Of a DNA stretch of 64,000 nt, positions 39,375-48,395 are shown in pieces. Below the pieces are notes generated by a model. The model had not been told where the DNA came from, made no database searches, and saw nothing but the letters and a program-made list of their open reading frames with translations. The stretch comes from Betaproteobacteria bacterium HGW-Betaproteobacteria-9 (GTDB taxonomy: Bacteria; Pseudomonadota; Gammaproteobacteria; Burkholderiales; Burkholderiaceae_C), in assembly GCA_002842215.1 (NCBI GenBank), contig PHCC01000014.1, positions 124,001 through 188,000 on the forward strand. Reading direction: 5' to 3'. Made by a program: the position numbers and the translations under genes. Position 1 is the stretch's first letter, and every line of letters begins with the position of its first letter.

Positions 39375-39704
39375 CTAGCGGAAGAAGAGCAGCCGTGTCA
39401 GGTACACGTGGCCGGCCTCCGAGGCCATCAGCCCCACCAGCGCGATCAGGGCCAGCGGCGGCAGCAGGATGGCGTAGATCAAGGCCAGCCGTTCCCAGGC
39501 CAGGTGCATGAACACGGCCACGATCAGGCCGGCCTTGAGCAGCATGAAGACCAGGATCAGGGTCCAGCGCCACAGGCCCTGCAGGTGGTAGTAGTCCACG
39601 GCGTAAGACATCATGCTCAGCACGAAGAGCAGGGCCCAGACCTTCAGGTACAGGCCGATCGGGTGCTGTTGCTGCCCGGCGAGGGCGTCGCTGCTCGTGT
39701 GCAT
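39375..39704 (-). CDS. Cytochrome c oxidase subunit IV-like protein
   Basis: 109 residues with three helices: LYLKVWALLFVLSMMSYAVD, WTLILVFMLLKAGLIVAVFM and ALIYAILLPPLALIALVGLM. HLAWERLAL between helices 2 and 3 matches the CyoD/CtaF-type small subunit of heme-copper oxidases (prokaryotic subunit IV). It probably stabilises the complex. The start at 39704 gives MHTSSDALAG and lies five bases after the subunit III stop. Confidence 0.85.
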   Translation of the reverse strand: MHTSSDALAGQQQHPIGLYLKVWALLFVLSMMSYAVDYYHLQGLWRWTLILVFMLLKAGLIVAVFMHLAWERLALIYAILLPPLALIALVGLMASEAGHVYLTRLLFFR

Positions 39705-39709
39705 GGCGT

Positions 39710-40411
39710 TCACCACAGGTAGAACAAGGCAAAGATGAAGACCCACACCAGGTCGACGAAGTGCCAGTAAAGGCCGGCGATCTCGACGATCTGGTAGTTG
39801 CCCGAATGCTCATACTTGCCGCGCAGCAGGCGCACGGCGACGACCACCAGGTAGATCACCCCGGCCGTGACGTGCAGGCCGTGAAAGCCGGTGATCATGA
39901 AGAAGGTGGAGCCGAACTGCGCCGCCCCCATCGGGTTGCCCCAGGGGCGCACGCCCTCGGCGATCAGCTTGCTCCACTCGTAGGCCTGCATGCCGACGAA
40001 CAGGGCGCCGAAGGCCGCGGTCACGAACATCAGCCGCGCCGCGTTGACGCGGTCGCGGCGGTAGGCGCAGTTGACGGCCATCGCCATGGTGCCGCTGCTG
40101 CTGATGAGCACGAAGGTCATCACAGCGATCAGCAGCAGCGGCACGTCGGCGCCGCCGACGTGCAGCGCGAAGACCTCACTCGGGTTCGGCCACGGCACTG
40201 CGGTGGACATGCGCACCGCCATGTAGCCGGTGAGGAAGCTGCCGAAGACGAAGGTGTCGCTGAGCAGGAAGAACCACATCATCGCCTTGCCCCAGGCGAC
40301 GTTGAAGGCCTGGCGGTCGGACGACCAGTCGGCCACCAGCCCGCGCAGCCCCATCGGCGGCGCAGCGATCCCGGTGCTCGGTGGGGCAGCTCGGGTGGTG
40401 ATGCTGCTCAT
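39710..40411 (-). CDS. Cytochrome c oxidase subunit III, first form (CyoC/CoxO-like)
   Basis: 233 residues, five to six helices. KAMMWFFLLSDTFVFGSFLT, FFMITGFHGLHVTAGVIYLV and the C-terminal AGLYWHFVDLVWVFIFALFY are subunit III signatures, including the HGxHV and WHFVDxVW motifs. It is one of two subunit III-like genes in this operon. Together with the subunit III-like gene encoded just upstream it may replace the usual single seven-helix subunit. Confidence 0.93.
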   Translation of the reverse strand: MSSITTRAAPPSTGIAAPPMGLRGLVADWSSDRQAFNVAWGKAMMWFFLLSDTFVFGSFLTGYMAVRMSTAVPWPNPSEVFALHVGGADVPLLLIAVMTFVLISSSGTMAMAVNCAYRRDRVNAARLMFVTAAFGALFVGMQAYEWSKLIAEGVRPWGNPMGAAQFGSTFFMITGFHGLHVTAGVIYLVVVAVRLLRGKYEHSGNYQIVEIAGLYWHFVDLVWVFIFALFYLW

Positions 40412-40432
40412 GGCGGTCTTTCGTTCAGGCGT

Positions 40433-41047
40433 TCAGGCGTCGCCGCAGATGAAACGCACCACGTCCGGCGTCAGCCAGCCGAGCGCGGCGAACAGCACCA
40501 CCCACACGGCGAACAGGAAGTGCCAGTAGCGGGCGCACAGCGTGATGTGCAGCGCCAGGCGCCGCGGCTCGGCCGGCGGTGCCACGGCCGACTGCACGGT
40601 GGCGCTCCAGGCGACCAGGCCGCCGATCACGTGCAGCCCATGCAGCGCGGTGAGCACGTAGAAGAAGCTCGCCGCCGGGTTGCCCGCGAGCGCCACGCGG
40701 GCATCCAGCAGGCTTTGCCAGGCCCACAGCTGCGAGCCCAGAAAGGCCATCGCGGCCACGCCGCCGGCCAGCAGCAGGCGCCGCGCCCGGGTGTGTTGAA
40801 ACGCGTGCGCCGCCCTGGCCGAGCGCTGCAGCAGCAGGCCGCCGGCCAGCAGCAGCGCGCTGCTCAGCCAGAGCTGGGGCGGCATCGCGATGGGCGACCA
40901 GTCGGCCGCATCCATGCGCATCGCGTAGGCCACGAGGAACAAGGCGAACAGCGTGCTGACCACGCCCATGAACAGCCACAGGCCGGTCGCGGCGGCGCGC
41001 GCCCGGGTGGCGGCCGGGTCCCCGATCTGCAGCGTGGTGGTGTTCAT
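40433..41047 (-). CDS. Cytochrome c oxidase subunit III, second form (CoxP-like)
   Basis: 204 residues, five helices. TGLWLFMGVVSTLFALFLVA, FYVLTALHGLHVIGGLVAWS and ARYWHFLFAVWVVLFAAL match subunit III, although the WHFVD motif has become WHFLFAVW, so the Asp is missing. It is diverged from the neighbouring subunit III (40411 start). Its ATG overlaps the stop codon of the subunit I gene (positions 41044-41047), so translation is coupled. Confidence 0.88.
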   Translation of the reverse strand: MNTTTLQIGDPAATRARAAATGLWLFMGVVSTLFALFLVAYAMRMDAADWSPIAMPPQLWLSSALLLAGGLLLQRSARAAHAFQHTRARRLLLAGGVAAMAFLGSQLWAWQSLLDARVALAGNPAASFFYVLTALHGLHVIGGLVAWSATVQSAVAPPAEPRRLALHITLCARYWHFLFAVWVVLFAALGWLTPDVVRFICGDA

Positions 41048-42822
41048 GGGCGGGCTCCGTCCTGGGGCGTGGCCGGCGACGCCGGCGCCTCGGATTCCTG
41101 GCCGCCGGCCAGTGCCGGCGCATCCTGTGCAATGAAATCCTGCGCCGCGCCCGGCACGCTGTAGGCGTAGGCCCAGCGGTGCACCACCGGCAGCTGCGGG
41201 CCCCAGTTGCCATGGCGCGGCGGCGCGTGCGGCGTGGCCCATTCCAGCGATGCCGCGCGCCAGGGGTTGGGCTCGGCGCGGCGCCCGCGCCAGGCGCTCC
41301 ACAGCAGGTTGAACACGAACAGCAGTTGCGCCGCGCCCACGATCAGGGCCACCACGGTGATGAAGGCATTGAGCGTGTGCGCCGAGGCGGGAATGAAGGC
41401 GTAGTTCGCGTACTCGTAGTAGCGCCGCGGCATGCCCATCACGCCCAGGTAATGCATCGGGAAGTAGATCGCGTAGGTGCCGAGGAAGGTGACCCAGAAG
41501 TGGATGTGCCCCAGGCGTTCATCCAGCATGCGGCCGGTGACCAAGGGGTACCAGTGCGTGATGGCGCCAAACACCACCAGCAGCGGCGCCACGCCCATCA
41601 CCATGTGGAAGTGGGCGACGACGAAATAGGTACCCGACAGCGGAATGTCGACACTGACGTTGCCCAGGAACAGGCCCGTCAGCCCGCCGGCCAGGAAGGT
41701 GAGGATGAAGGCCAGCGTGAACAGCATCGGCAGCGTGAGGTGTATGTCGCCGCGCCAAAGCGTGAGCACCCAGTTGTAGACCTTGATCGCGGTGGGCACG
41801 GCGATGATCAGCGTGCTGGTGGCGAAGAAGAAGCCGAACCACGGGTTCATGCCGCTGACGAACATGTGGTGGGCCCAGACGACGAACGACAGGCCGCCGA
41901 TGACCACGATGGCCCAGACCATGGTGCGGTAGCCGAAGATCGCCTTGCGCGCGTGCACGCTGATCAGGTCTGACACGATGCCGAAGGCCGGCAACGCGAC
42001 GATGTAGACCTCGGGATGGCCGAAGAACCAGAACAGGTGCTGGAACAGCAGGGGGCTGCCGCCTTTGGTGCCGGTGGCCTGCCCCATCGACATCAGCGCG
42101 GGCATGAAGAAGCTGGTGCCCAGGGTCTTGTCCAGCAGCATCATCACGCCACTCACGAAGAGCGCCGGAAACGCCAGCAGCGCGAGGATGGTGGCCACGA
42201 AGATGCCCCACACCGACAGCGGCATGCGCAGCAGCGTCATGCCTTCGCAGCGCGCCTGCAGCACCGTGGTGACATAGTTCAGCCCGCCCATCGTGGTGGC
42301 GACGATGAAGATCAGCAGCGACACCAGCATGAGGATGATGCCCCAGTCGTGCCCCGGTGTGCCGGGCAGGATGGCCGCCGGCGGGTACAGCGTCCAGCCC
42401 GCGCCGGTGGGACCACCGGGCACGAAGAAGCTGGCCATCAGCACGACCACGCTGAGCAGGTAGGTCCAGAAGCTCAGCATGTTCAGGTACGGGAACACCA
42501 TGTCGCGCGCACCGATCATCAGCGGGATCAGGTAGTTGCCGAAGCCGCCGAGGAACAGCGCTGTGAGCAGGTAGATCACCATGATCATCCCGTGCATGGT
42601 CACGTACTGGTAGTAGCGTTCGGCGTTGATGAACTCGAACACGCCGGGGAAACCGATCTGCAGCCGCATCAGGTTGGACAGCAGCAGCCCCACCAGGCCC
42701 ACCGCGATGGCCGTGCAGGCGTACTGCACCGCAATCACCTTGTGGTCCTGGCTCCAGACGTAGCGCGTGATGAAGCTGCGGGGAGCGTCATCATCGTGGT
42801 GGCTGGTGTCGATGAGGGCCAT
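41044..42822 (-). CDS. ctaD: Cytochrome c oxidase subunit I (caa3 type)
   Basis: 592 residues. Heme-copper oxidase core with all six His ligand sites, including WFFGHPEVYIVALPAFG (CuB His cross-linked to Tyr, and the Glu at the end of the D channel), WAHHMFVSG and YFVVAHFHMVMG. D-channel residues are kept in GNYLIPLMIGARDMVFPYLN. This makes it an A1-type proton-pumping oxidase. The C-terminal 50 residues are polar and Ala/Pro-rich. The start at 42822 (MALIDTSHH) has AGGA nine bases upstream; ATG 42831 would sit too close to that site. Confidence 0.97.
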   Translation of the reverse strand: MALIDTSHHDDDAPRSFITRYVWSQDHKVIAVQYACTAIAVGLVGLLLSNLMRLQIGFPGVFEFINAERYYQYVTMHGMIMVIYLLTALFLGGFGNYLIPLMIGARDMVFPYLNMLSFWTYLLSVVVLMASFFVPGGPTGAGWTLYPPAAILPGTPGHDWGIILMLVSLLIFIVATTMGGLNYVTTVLQARCEGMTLLRMPLSVWGIFVATILALLAFPALFVSGVMMLLDKTLGTSFFMPALMSMGQATGTKGGSPLLFQHLFWFFGHPEVYIVALPAFGIVSDLISVHARKAIFGYRTMVWAIVVIGGLSFVVWAHHMFVSGMNPWFGFFFATSTLIIAVPTAIKVYNWVLTLWRGDIHLTLPMLFTLAFILTFLAGGLTGLFLGNVSVDIPLSGTYFVVAHFHMVMGVAPLLVVFGAITHWYPLVTGRMLDERLGHIHFWVTFLGTYAIYFPMHYLGVMGMPRRYYEYANYAFIPASAHTLNAFITVVALIVGAAQLLFVFNLLWSAWRGRRAEPNPWRAASLEWATPHAPPRHGNWGPQLPVVHRWAYAYSVPGAAQDFIAQDAPALAGGQESEAPASPATPQDGARP

Positions 42823-42841
42823 GGCGGGCATCCTGTGGCGG

Positions 42842-43966
42842 TCACGGCCGGGCGGGCGCGGCGCCCTGCGTCTTGATGTAGGCTACCAACGCGTCGAGTT
42901 CGTCGTCGGCCAGTTCGATCTGCGGCATCACCGGCGCAAAGCCTTTCACGTTGCGCGCTTTCGGGTTGCGGATGAAGCCACGCAGGTAGTCTTCGTCGAC
43001 CCGCGCGGTGGAACCATCGGTGAAGGTCTCGGTCTTGCCGAACAGGCCTTGCCAGGTCGGGCCCACCCCGGGCCGGCCGTCCACCGTGTGGCAGGCCACG
43101 CAGCCCTTGGACTGCGCGAGCGCGCGGCCCAGCGCCGCCATATCCGGCAGACCACCTCCCGCCGCGCTGTCGGCCTTGGCCTGCGACGCAGCGAAGGTGG
43201 GCTGCTGCTGCAGCCAGGCCTGCCAGGCGGTTTCATCCTCCACCACGACCACGCCTCGCATGGCCGGGTGCCCGACACCGCACAGCTGCGCACACAGGGA
43301 CTCAAAGCGACCTGCCCGGGTGGGCGTGAACCAGAACCAGCTCACCTGGCCCGGCACGATGTTCATGCGCGCGCGGAACTGCGGCACGAAAAAGTCGTGC
43401 AGCACGTCGTGCGAGCGCGTCAAGACTTTCACCGACCGGTCCGCCGGCAGGTGAACCTCGTTGGCATCGATCAGCACATCATCGAGCGCGGCGGGGTCGG
43501 CGGGGTCCAGGCCGAATGGGTTCTCGCCCGACACGAAACGCAGGTCGGTGCCGCCCAGCTGGCCGTCCGCACCCGGCATGCGAAAACGCCACTGCCATTG
43601 CTGTCCGAGTATTTCGAGCTGCATCGCGTCCGCCGGTGGGTCGACATAGCGCGCGTACACCACCAGCCCTGGGGCCAGCAGTGCCACGATGCCCACGGTG
43701 GTGATGCCGACCAGCCAGCGCTCGAGTTTTTTGTTTTCGGGTTCGTAGGCAGCGCGAACGCCCGTGCGGTGACGGAAGCGCCACAAGGTGTAGACCACGA
43801 ACAGGTTGATGACGACAAAGAACACCCCGGTGACGACGACGGTGATGGTCAGCGTGTCGTCCATCGATGCCCAGTTCGAGGCCAGCGGCGTGAGCCACCA
43901 GGGCGTCACAAGATGGAAGATCACCGTTGCGACGACGATCAGCAGCAATGCGATCGCGATGACCAT
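42842..43966 (-). CDS. ctaC: Cytochrome c oxidase subunit II fused to cytochrome c
   Basis: 374 residues. Two N-terminal helices (about 2-23 and 38-62) are followed by a cupredoxin domain with the CuA site (SHDVLHDFFVPQFRARM and CAQLCGVGHPAM) and a C-terminal class I cytochrome c domain with heme site CVACH and axial Met in APVMPQIEL. This covalent electron entry defines a caa3-type oxidase. The start at 43966 has a perfect AGGAGG eight bases upstream. No cleavable signal peptide is evident. It is 19 bases ahead of ctaD. Confidence 0.96.
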   Translation of the reverse strand: MVIAIALLLIVVATVIFHLVTPWWLTPLASNWASMDDTLTITVVVTGVFFVVINLFVVYTLWRFRHRTGVRAAYEPENKKLERWLVGITTVGIVALLAPGLVVYARYVDPPADAMQLEILGQQWQWRFRMPGADGQLGGTDLRFVSGENPFGLDPADPAALDDVLIDANEVHLPADRSVKVLTRSHDVLHDFFVPQFRARMNIVPGQVSWFWFTPTRAGRFESLCAQLCGVGHPAMRGVVVVEDETAWQAWLQQQPTFAASQAKADSAAGGGLPDMAALGRALAQSKGCVACHTVDGRPGVGPTWQGLFGKTETFTDGSTARVDEDYLRGFIRNPKARNVKGFAPVMPQIELADDELDALVAYIKTQGAAPARP

Positions 43967-44015
43967 GGTGCCCTCCTGTGGTGGCGCGCCAGCGCCTTGT
44001 TGCCGCGGATCAGGC

Positions 44016-44531
44016 TCAGGGGAAGGCAGGAATGTTGGGTTCGACGCCTTCCAGGTGGGCCTCGGGATGCAAAGCCTGCAGCTGCGACTCGATTTCCTCG
44101 ACACGCCCTTGCGGCACGTCCACCATCAACAGGATCTGTCCCTGCTGGATCGCCCGGTCGAAACGCCTGAGCCGCTGACTGGGGGTGGACACACCGATCA
44201 TGCTCGATGCCCAGATGCCGAAGACCGCACCCACCATCGCGAGCACGACGACCAAACCCCATTGCGGCGGCTCACCGGCGGTCGGGAGATACCACGCCAC
44301 CCCGAAGCCCGCCGCGGAACCCAGGACCGCCCCGATGAGAGCACCCACCTGGGCGGCTCGCACCACGTCGGATGTCTGCAGGATGTTGGCCGCGTGCAGT
44401 CCGGAAAGTTTGATGTCTTCGCGACCGACAAAATGCATGTGCCGCTCGTCGATACGAGCCAGCAGCATGTCATCCCTCGTCCTGCGGGCGCTGGCCACAT
44501 CGGGCAGCAGCCAGTAGATACGCTTGCGCAT
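44016..44531 (-). CDS. DUF1269-like membrane protein
   Basis: 171 residues. An N-terminal soluble part (MRKRIYWLLPDVASARRTRD) resembles a small alpha/beta sensor-like fold. A glycine-rich helical hairpin (about 77-99, GALIGAVLGSAAGFGVAWYL; and about 106-128) and a polar C-terminal part follow, with QILLMVDVPQGRVEEIESQL. Assigned to a DUF1269-like group from memory of similar genes ahead of cox operons; function unknown. AGGAGG lies seven bases before the start at 44531. It is probably the first gene of the caa3 operon, 49 bases before ctaC. Confidence 0.7.
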   Translation of the reverse strand: MRKRIYWLLPDVASARRTRDDMLLARIDERHMHFVGREDIKLSGLHAANILQTSDVVRAAQVGALIGAVLGSAAGFGVAWYLPTAGEPPQWGLVVVLAMVGAVFGIWASSMIGVSTPSQRLRRFDRAIQQGQILLMVDVPQGRVEEIESQLQALHPEAHLEGVEPNIPAFP

Positions 44532-44594
44532 GGGGGCCTCCTTCCGCTCAGCGGTGTGGCAGTCAATGCAAGCTCTCAAATCAAGCAGATTTTT

Positions 44595-44616
44595 GAATGG
44601 GTTTTACACCCCATTC
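44595..44616. promoter_or_regulatory. Inverted repeat GAATGGG-N8-CCCATTC upstream of the caa3 operon
   Basis: A perfect 7-8-7 inverted repeat about 65 bases upstream of the first gene of the oxidase operon, within the 235-base gap after the MCP gene. It may be an operator for the operon. No regulator is encoded next to it. Confidence 0.4.
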
Positions 44617-44766
44617 GCGGTGATGTCCAAACAGGCCACAAAACCACGAGCTGGTATCAAGAATCGTCGGTTGCGCCCTCTCCGCCTTCGCGGCGCAGCA
44701 CAGGGCGTGCTGGCAACACCTTCTCCAGCATGCCCCGCGCCACAAGGGGCACAGGGCATGTTGTCC

Positions 44767-46350
44767 TCAGACCGGAGAACCCTCCAGCCTGAAACGTTCA
44801 ACCAGGGTCTTCAGGCGCTGTGCCTGGTCCTGCAAGGACAGGGCCGCAGCGGCCGACTGCTCGGCCAGTGCCGCGTTTTGCTGTGCGCCCTGATCCAGCT
44901 CGCCGACGGACGCGCTGGCCTGACCAATGCCTTGGCGCTGTTGCGCCGTTTCTCCCGTGATCGCGGCAATCGTGGAGGAAACCCGTTGCACCGAGGTCAT
45001 GATTTCATGGGTGGCGCCACCGGCCCGTTTGACGTGCTCGCTGCCCGAGGCCACCTTTTCCAGCGTGGCCTCGATCAGGCCCCTGATCTCGCGCGCGGCC
45101 GTTGCGCTGCGCTGCGCCAGGCTGCGCACTTCGGCCGCCACCACCGCAAAACCCCGCCCCTGTTCGCCGGCACGGGCGGCTTCCACGGCGGCGTTGAGCG
45201 CGAGGATGTTGGTCTGGAACGCGATGCCGTCGATGATGGCTGTGATGTCCGCGATCTGGCGCGAGGCCGCGTCGATCTCGTTCATGGTCGCCACGGCCTG
45301 ACCCACCACATGGTCCCCACGCGTGGCCGCCGTTTGCGCCTCGGCGGCGAGCGCGTTGGCCGACTGCGCCGACAGCGCCGACTGATCGACCGAAGCGTTG
45401 AGCTGGGTCAGGGCACCGATGGCCCCTTGCATGTTGGTGGCGGCCATCTCGGCACGCCCGCTCAGGTCCTGACTGCCCTGGGCGATCTCGGCGCTGGCCG
45501 TGGCAATGCCGCCACAGGCCTGGCGCACGCCCTGCGCCAGTTCGTGCTGTGCCACGCGCATCAGTTCGAGCGAACGCGCCAGGAGGCCCAACTCACCGTT
45601 GAAGCCCGTCTCGACCGGCACCGAGAGATCGTGCCGGGCCATGCGCTCGGTGGCTTGCACCGTCGCGGAAAACCCCCGTGTCACATCGCGCGTGATGCGC
45701 CATCCGGTCAGGGCACCGAACAGCAGGGCGATGAAACTCCCGGCGACCACCACCTTTTGCGCCCCGTCAGCCGTGGCAGAGGCGTCTGCCACCGAAGCTT
45801 CCTTGGCGCGATCATCCCAGGCGGACAGCGCCACCAGCCCCTCTGACCACTGGTGGTACTTGGTGTTCCATGCCGCCGCGTCCTGCCCCAGGGCGAGGGA
45901 GATGGCAAAGAAGACGGCCGGCTCCCCACGCCCGCCACTCTCCTTCTCGCCCAAAGGGATCACCTCATGAACCGCCCGGGCCCGCTGACCCACCTGGTCA
46001 AACAGGGCTGCCACGCTCGCATCGTTCGCAGGAAGGCTCTCCTTGGCGGCTTTCTCCTTGCTCAGATAGGTGTCCCAGTCCTGTCTGAGGCGCTTCATCA
46101 TCGCCTCGCTGTCGGACAGTTCGGAGCCACGAATGTCGCGCAACGAAGACATGAATCGATAGGCGCTTCGTTCCATGCCAACGACTGCCGCCGTGCGATG
46201 CCCCCCCTGGATCACGACCTCCTGCAGCGTGCGGTTCAGGTTCTGCATGCCGATCAGGGACAAGGCGGCAATACCCAGCAGCAGTGCCAGGACGGTCCCG
46301 AAGCCCCAGGCCAACCTTTGCCCAAGACGGCGTTGAGAAAAGAAGTTCAT
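44767..46350 (-). CDS. Methyl-accepting chemotaxis protein
   Basis: 527 residues. Helix 1 (about 13-34), a periplasmic helical ligand domain (about 35-195) rich in Asp/Glu/Ser, helix 2 (about 198-215), a HAMP domain and a long cytoplasmic coiled-coil signalling domain. The receptor tip is nearly canonical: [20 protein letters not shown], then [19 protein letters not shown]. No C-terminal CheR/CheB pentapeptide is seen. The ligand is unknown. The start at 46350 places helix 1 normally; the open frame reaches further upstream but through non-coding sequence. Confidence 0.93.
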   Translation of the reverse strand: MNFFSQRRLGQRLAWGFGTVLALLLGIAALSLIGMQNLNRTLQEVVIQGGHRTAAVVGMERSAYRFMSSLRDIRGSELSDSEAMMKRLRQDWDTYLSKEKAAKESLPANDASVAALFDQVGQRARAVHEVIPLGEKESGGRGEPAVFFAISLALGQDAAAWNTKYHQWSEGLVALSAWDDRAKEASVADASATADGAQKVVVAGSFIALLFGALTGWRITRDVTRGFSATVQATERMARHDLSVPVETGFNGELGLLARSLELMRVAQHELAQGVRQACGGIATASAEIAQGSQDLSGRAEMAATNMQGAIGALTQLNASVDQSALSAQSANALAAEAQTAATRGDHVVGQAVATMNEIDAASRQIADITAIIDGIAFQTNILALNAAVEAARAGEQGRGFAVVAAEVRSLAQRSATAAREIRGLIEATLEKVASGSEHVKRAGGATHEIMTSVQRVSSTIAAITGETAQQRQGIGQASASVGELDQGAQQNAALAEQSAAAALSLQDQAQRLKTLVERFRLEGSPV

Positions 46351-46381
46351 TGTTGAAAGGCTCCCCAGAATTGAGTGGTGT

Positions 46382-46516
46382 TCACAGATGGGTGGCTGGT
46401 GCACACAGGGTGGCGTAACCCAGCCGCTTTGCGCAGGCACAGGCCCGTATCGGCAGTTTGCCGACCCAACTGAAGCGGGAAGCCGCAATCAGCCGCCGCA
46501 GGGTGGTTCTGTTCAT
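46382..46516 (-). other. Possible 44-residue leader ORF or structured RNA leader of the MCP gene
   Basis: An ATG-started minus-strand frame of 44 codons ends 31 bases before the MCP start. It would encode a basic, Cys-containing peptide ([13 protein letters not shown], then [16 protein letters not shown]). The same DNA contains, in order on the minus strand, GGCAAAC in a tight hairpin (TCGGCA-AAC-TGCCGA, complement of about 46449-46463), GCGCAAAGC (complement of 46426-46434) and GGGTTACGCC. These resemble the conserved strings of class I c-di-GMP riboswitches, but the long third stem is lacking. Peptide, RNA or neither cannot be decided here. Confidence 0.3.
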
Positions 46517-46628
46517 CGCTTTGGGGAAGGCGAGACGCCATCGACCCGCGAGGCGCAGAAAACAAAAAAGCCCCGCCGCCCAAAAGAGCGACGAGGCGAC
46601 AGACCCGCAAGATGGAAGTGCGCCAGCC

Positions 46629-46778
46629 AAGGCCACCGCGGAACCGGCTCCGCCGGGCCGCCAGTGACGCCCCTGGGGGGCTTTGGGCCGCGGCTCCGAG
46701 CGTGCCTGCGCAGGCTTGGACGTGCCCGAAGTGCGGCGCCTCAGGCGACGCACCCTCGCCATCGCGGCGCAGGGGGGA
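46629..46778 (-). repeat. 3'-end hairpin repeat, copy 6, with inserted module (after mmsA)
   Basis: The core begins CACCGCGGAACCGGCTCCGC and CCAGTG as in copies 2 and 3. An insert (about 46686-46731, with GCCTGCGCAGGC at its centre) is then found in reverse orientation in copy 9. The unit ends with a G6 run next to the mmsA stop codon. Confidence 0.75.
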
Positions 46779-46780
46779 CT

Positions 46781-48289
46781 CTATTTCGCGGTCGGCATCA
46801 CGAACTCGGCGCCCTTGCCGATCGATTCCGGCCAGCGCTGCATGATGGACTTCTGCTTCGTGTAGAAGCGCACACCCTCTTCGCCGTACGCGTGCATGTC
46901 GCCGAACAGGCTCTTCTTCCAGCCACCAAAACCCTGCCAGGCCATGGGCACGGGGATCGGCACGTTGATGCCGACCATGCCCACCTGGATGCGGCGGGCG
47001 AACTCGCGCGCCACGTTGCCGTCGCGCGTGAAACAGCTGGTGCCGTTGCCGAACTCGTGGGCGTTGATCAGGTTCACCGCTTCGGCGAAGTCGTGAACGC
47101 GCACACAGCTCAGCACCGGGCCAAAGATCTCTTCCTTGTAGATTTTCATGTCGGGGCTCACGTGGTCGAACAGCGTGCCGCCCATCCAGAAACCGGCTTC
47201 GCAGCCTTCGCCGGTCTGCTTGGCCTCGAACTGGCGACCGTCCACCAGCAGCTCGGCGCCTTCGGCCGCACCCGCTTCGATGTAACCCGTGATGCGCTGG
47301 TGCGCGGCGGCGGTCACGATGGGGCCCATCTCGGCGGCCAGGTTGCTGCCGTTGAGCACCTTCAGCGCCTTGGTGCGCTCGATCAGCTTGGGCATGATCT
47401 TGTCGGCCACATCGCCCACCAGCACCGCCACCGAGATGGCCATGCAACGCTCGCCGGCCGAGCCGTAGGCCGCGCCGATCAGCGCGTCCACCGCCTGGTC
47501 GAGGTCGGCGTCGGGCATCACCACCATGTGGTTCTTGGCACCGCCCAGGGCCTGCACGCGCTTGCCGTGGTGGGCGCCGGTTTCATAAATGTAGTTGGCG
47601 ATCGGCGTGGAGCCCACGAAGCTGATGGCTTTCACGTCCGGGTGCACCAGCAGCGCGTCCACGGCTTCCTTGTCACCCTGCACCACGTTGAACACGCCGT
47701 CGGGCAGGCCGGCCTGCTTGAGCAGATCGGCCATGAACAGGCTGGCGCTGGGGTCGATGGGGCTGGGCTTCAAGACGAAGGTGTTGCCCGCGGCAATCGC
47801 CACCGGGAACATCCACATGGGCACCATCACGGGGAAGTTGAACGGCGTGATGCCGGCCACCACGCCCAGCGCCTGGCGAATCGTCCAGTTGTCCATGCCG
47901 GTGGAGACCTGGTCAGTGAAATCGCCCTTGAGCAGTTGCGGAATGCCGCAGGCGAATTCGATGATGTCGATGCCGCGCGCCACCTCGCCCTGCGCGTCGG
48001 TGAACACCTTGCCGTGTTCGGCGGTAATCATCTGCGCCAGCGTGTCCTTGTGCTGGTTCACCAGCTCCAGGAACTTGAACATCACGCGCGCGCGGCGGAT
48101 CGGCGGCGTGTCGGACCAGGCCGGGAAGGCGGCCTGGGCTGCGGCCACGGCCGTGTCCACATCGGCGGCGTTGGCCAGCGCCACGCGACCGGTGACAGCG
48201 CCGGTGGCGGGGTTGAACACGTCCTGCGCGCGGGGGGAAGAGCCGGCAGCGCGGGCGCCAGCGATGAAGTGGGTGATGGCGGTGGTCAT
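46781..48289 (-). CDS. mmsA: CoA-acylating methylmalonate-semialdehyde dehydrogenase
   Basis: 502 residues. ALDH fold with catalytic Cys in [12 protein letters not shown] and NAD-binding [20 protein letters not shown]. The usual general-base Glu block is replaced by [11 protein letters not shown], the hallmark of CoA-dependent methylmalonate-semialdehyde dehydrogenases. It converts (methyl)malonate semialdehyde to propionyl-CoA or acetyl-CoA in valine, beta-alanine or inositol breakdown. A LysR gene is divergent with a perfect inverted repeat between them, so it is probably regulated by that protein. The start at 48289 gives [11 protein letters not shown]. Confidence 0.95.
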   Translation of the reverse strand: MTTAITHFIAGARAAGSSPRAQDVFNPATGAVTGRVALANAADVDTAVAAAQAAFPAWSDTPPIRRARVMFKFLELVNQHKDTLAQMITAEHGKVFTDAQGEVARGIDIIEFACGIPQLLKGDFTDQVSTGMDNWTIRQALGVVAGITPFNFPVMVPMWMFPVAIAAGNTFVLKPSPIDPSASLFMADLLKQAGLPDGVFNVVQGDKEAVDALLVHPDVKAISFVGSTPIANYIYETGAHHGKRVQALGGAKNHMVVMPDADLDQAVDALIGAAYGSAGERCMAISVAVLVGDVADKIMPKLIERTKALKVLNGSNLAAEMGPIVTAAAHQRITGYIEAGAAEGAELLVDGRQFEAKQTGEGCEAGFWMGGTLFDHVSPDMKIYKEEIFGPVLSCVRVHDFAEAVNLINAHEFGNGTSCFTRDGNVAREFARRIQVGMVGINVPIPVPMAWQGFGGWKKSLFGDMHAYGEEGVRFYTKQKSIMQRWPESIGKGAEFVMPTAK

Positions 48290-48366
48290 GGTGTGTCTCT
48301 TGGGATCGATGGTGGGTGCAGTGTAGGAAGCACGGCCGCCCGATACAAGGCCAAAAACCTGAAATG

Positions 48367-48388
48367 ATTGTTCAAGATGGTGAACAAT
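48367..48388. promoter_or_regulatory. Inverted repeat ATTGTTCA-N6-TGAACAAT
   Basis: A perfect 8-6-8 inverted repeat in the divergent mmsA/LysR region, seven bases from the LysR start and 77 bases from the mmsA start. It is AT-rich and has the T-N11-A type symmetry of LysR sites. Its position close to the LysR gene suggests autorepression plus control of mmsA. Confidence 0.65.
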
Positions 48389-48395
48389 AGGATCC

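Larger units (their letters stand above)
46351..46780. other. 430-base gap between the MCP and mmsA genes
   Basis: The half next to the MCP gene carries a short ORF or structured leader (46382-46516, described separately). The half next to mmsA holds copy 6 of the 3'-end repeat (46629-46778). About 110 bases between them contain an A-rich run followed by GCCCCGCCGCCC but nothing I can assign. Confidence 0.6.
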
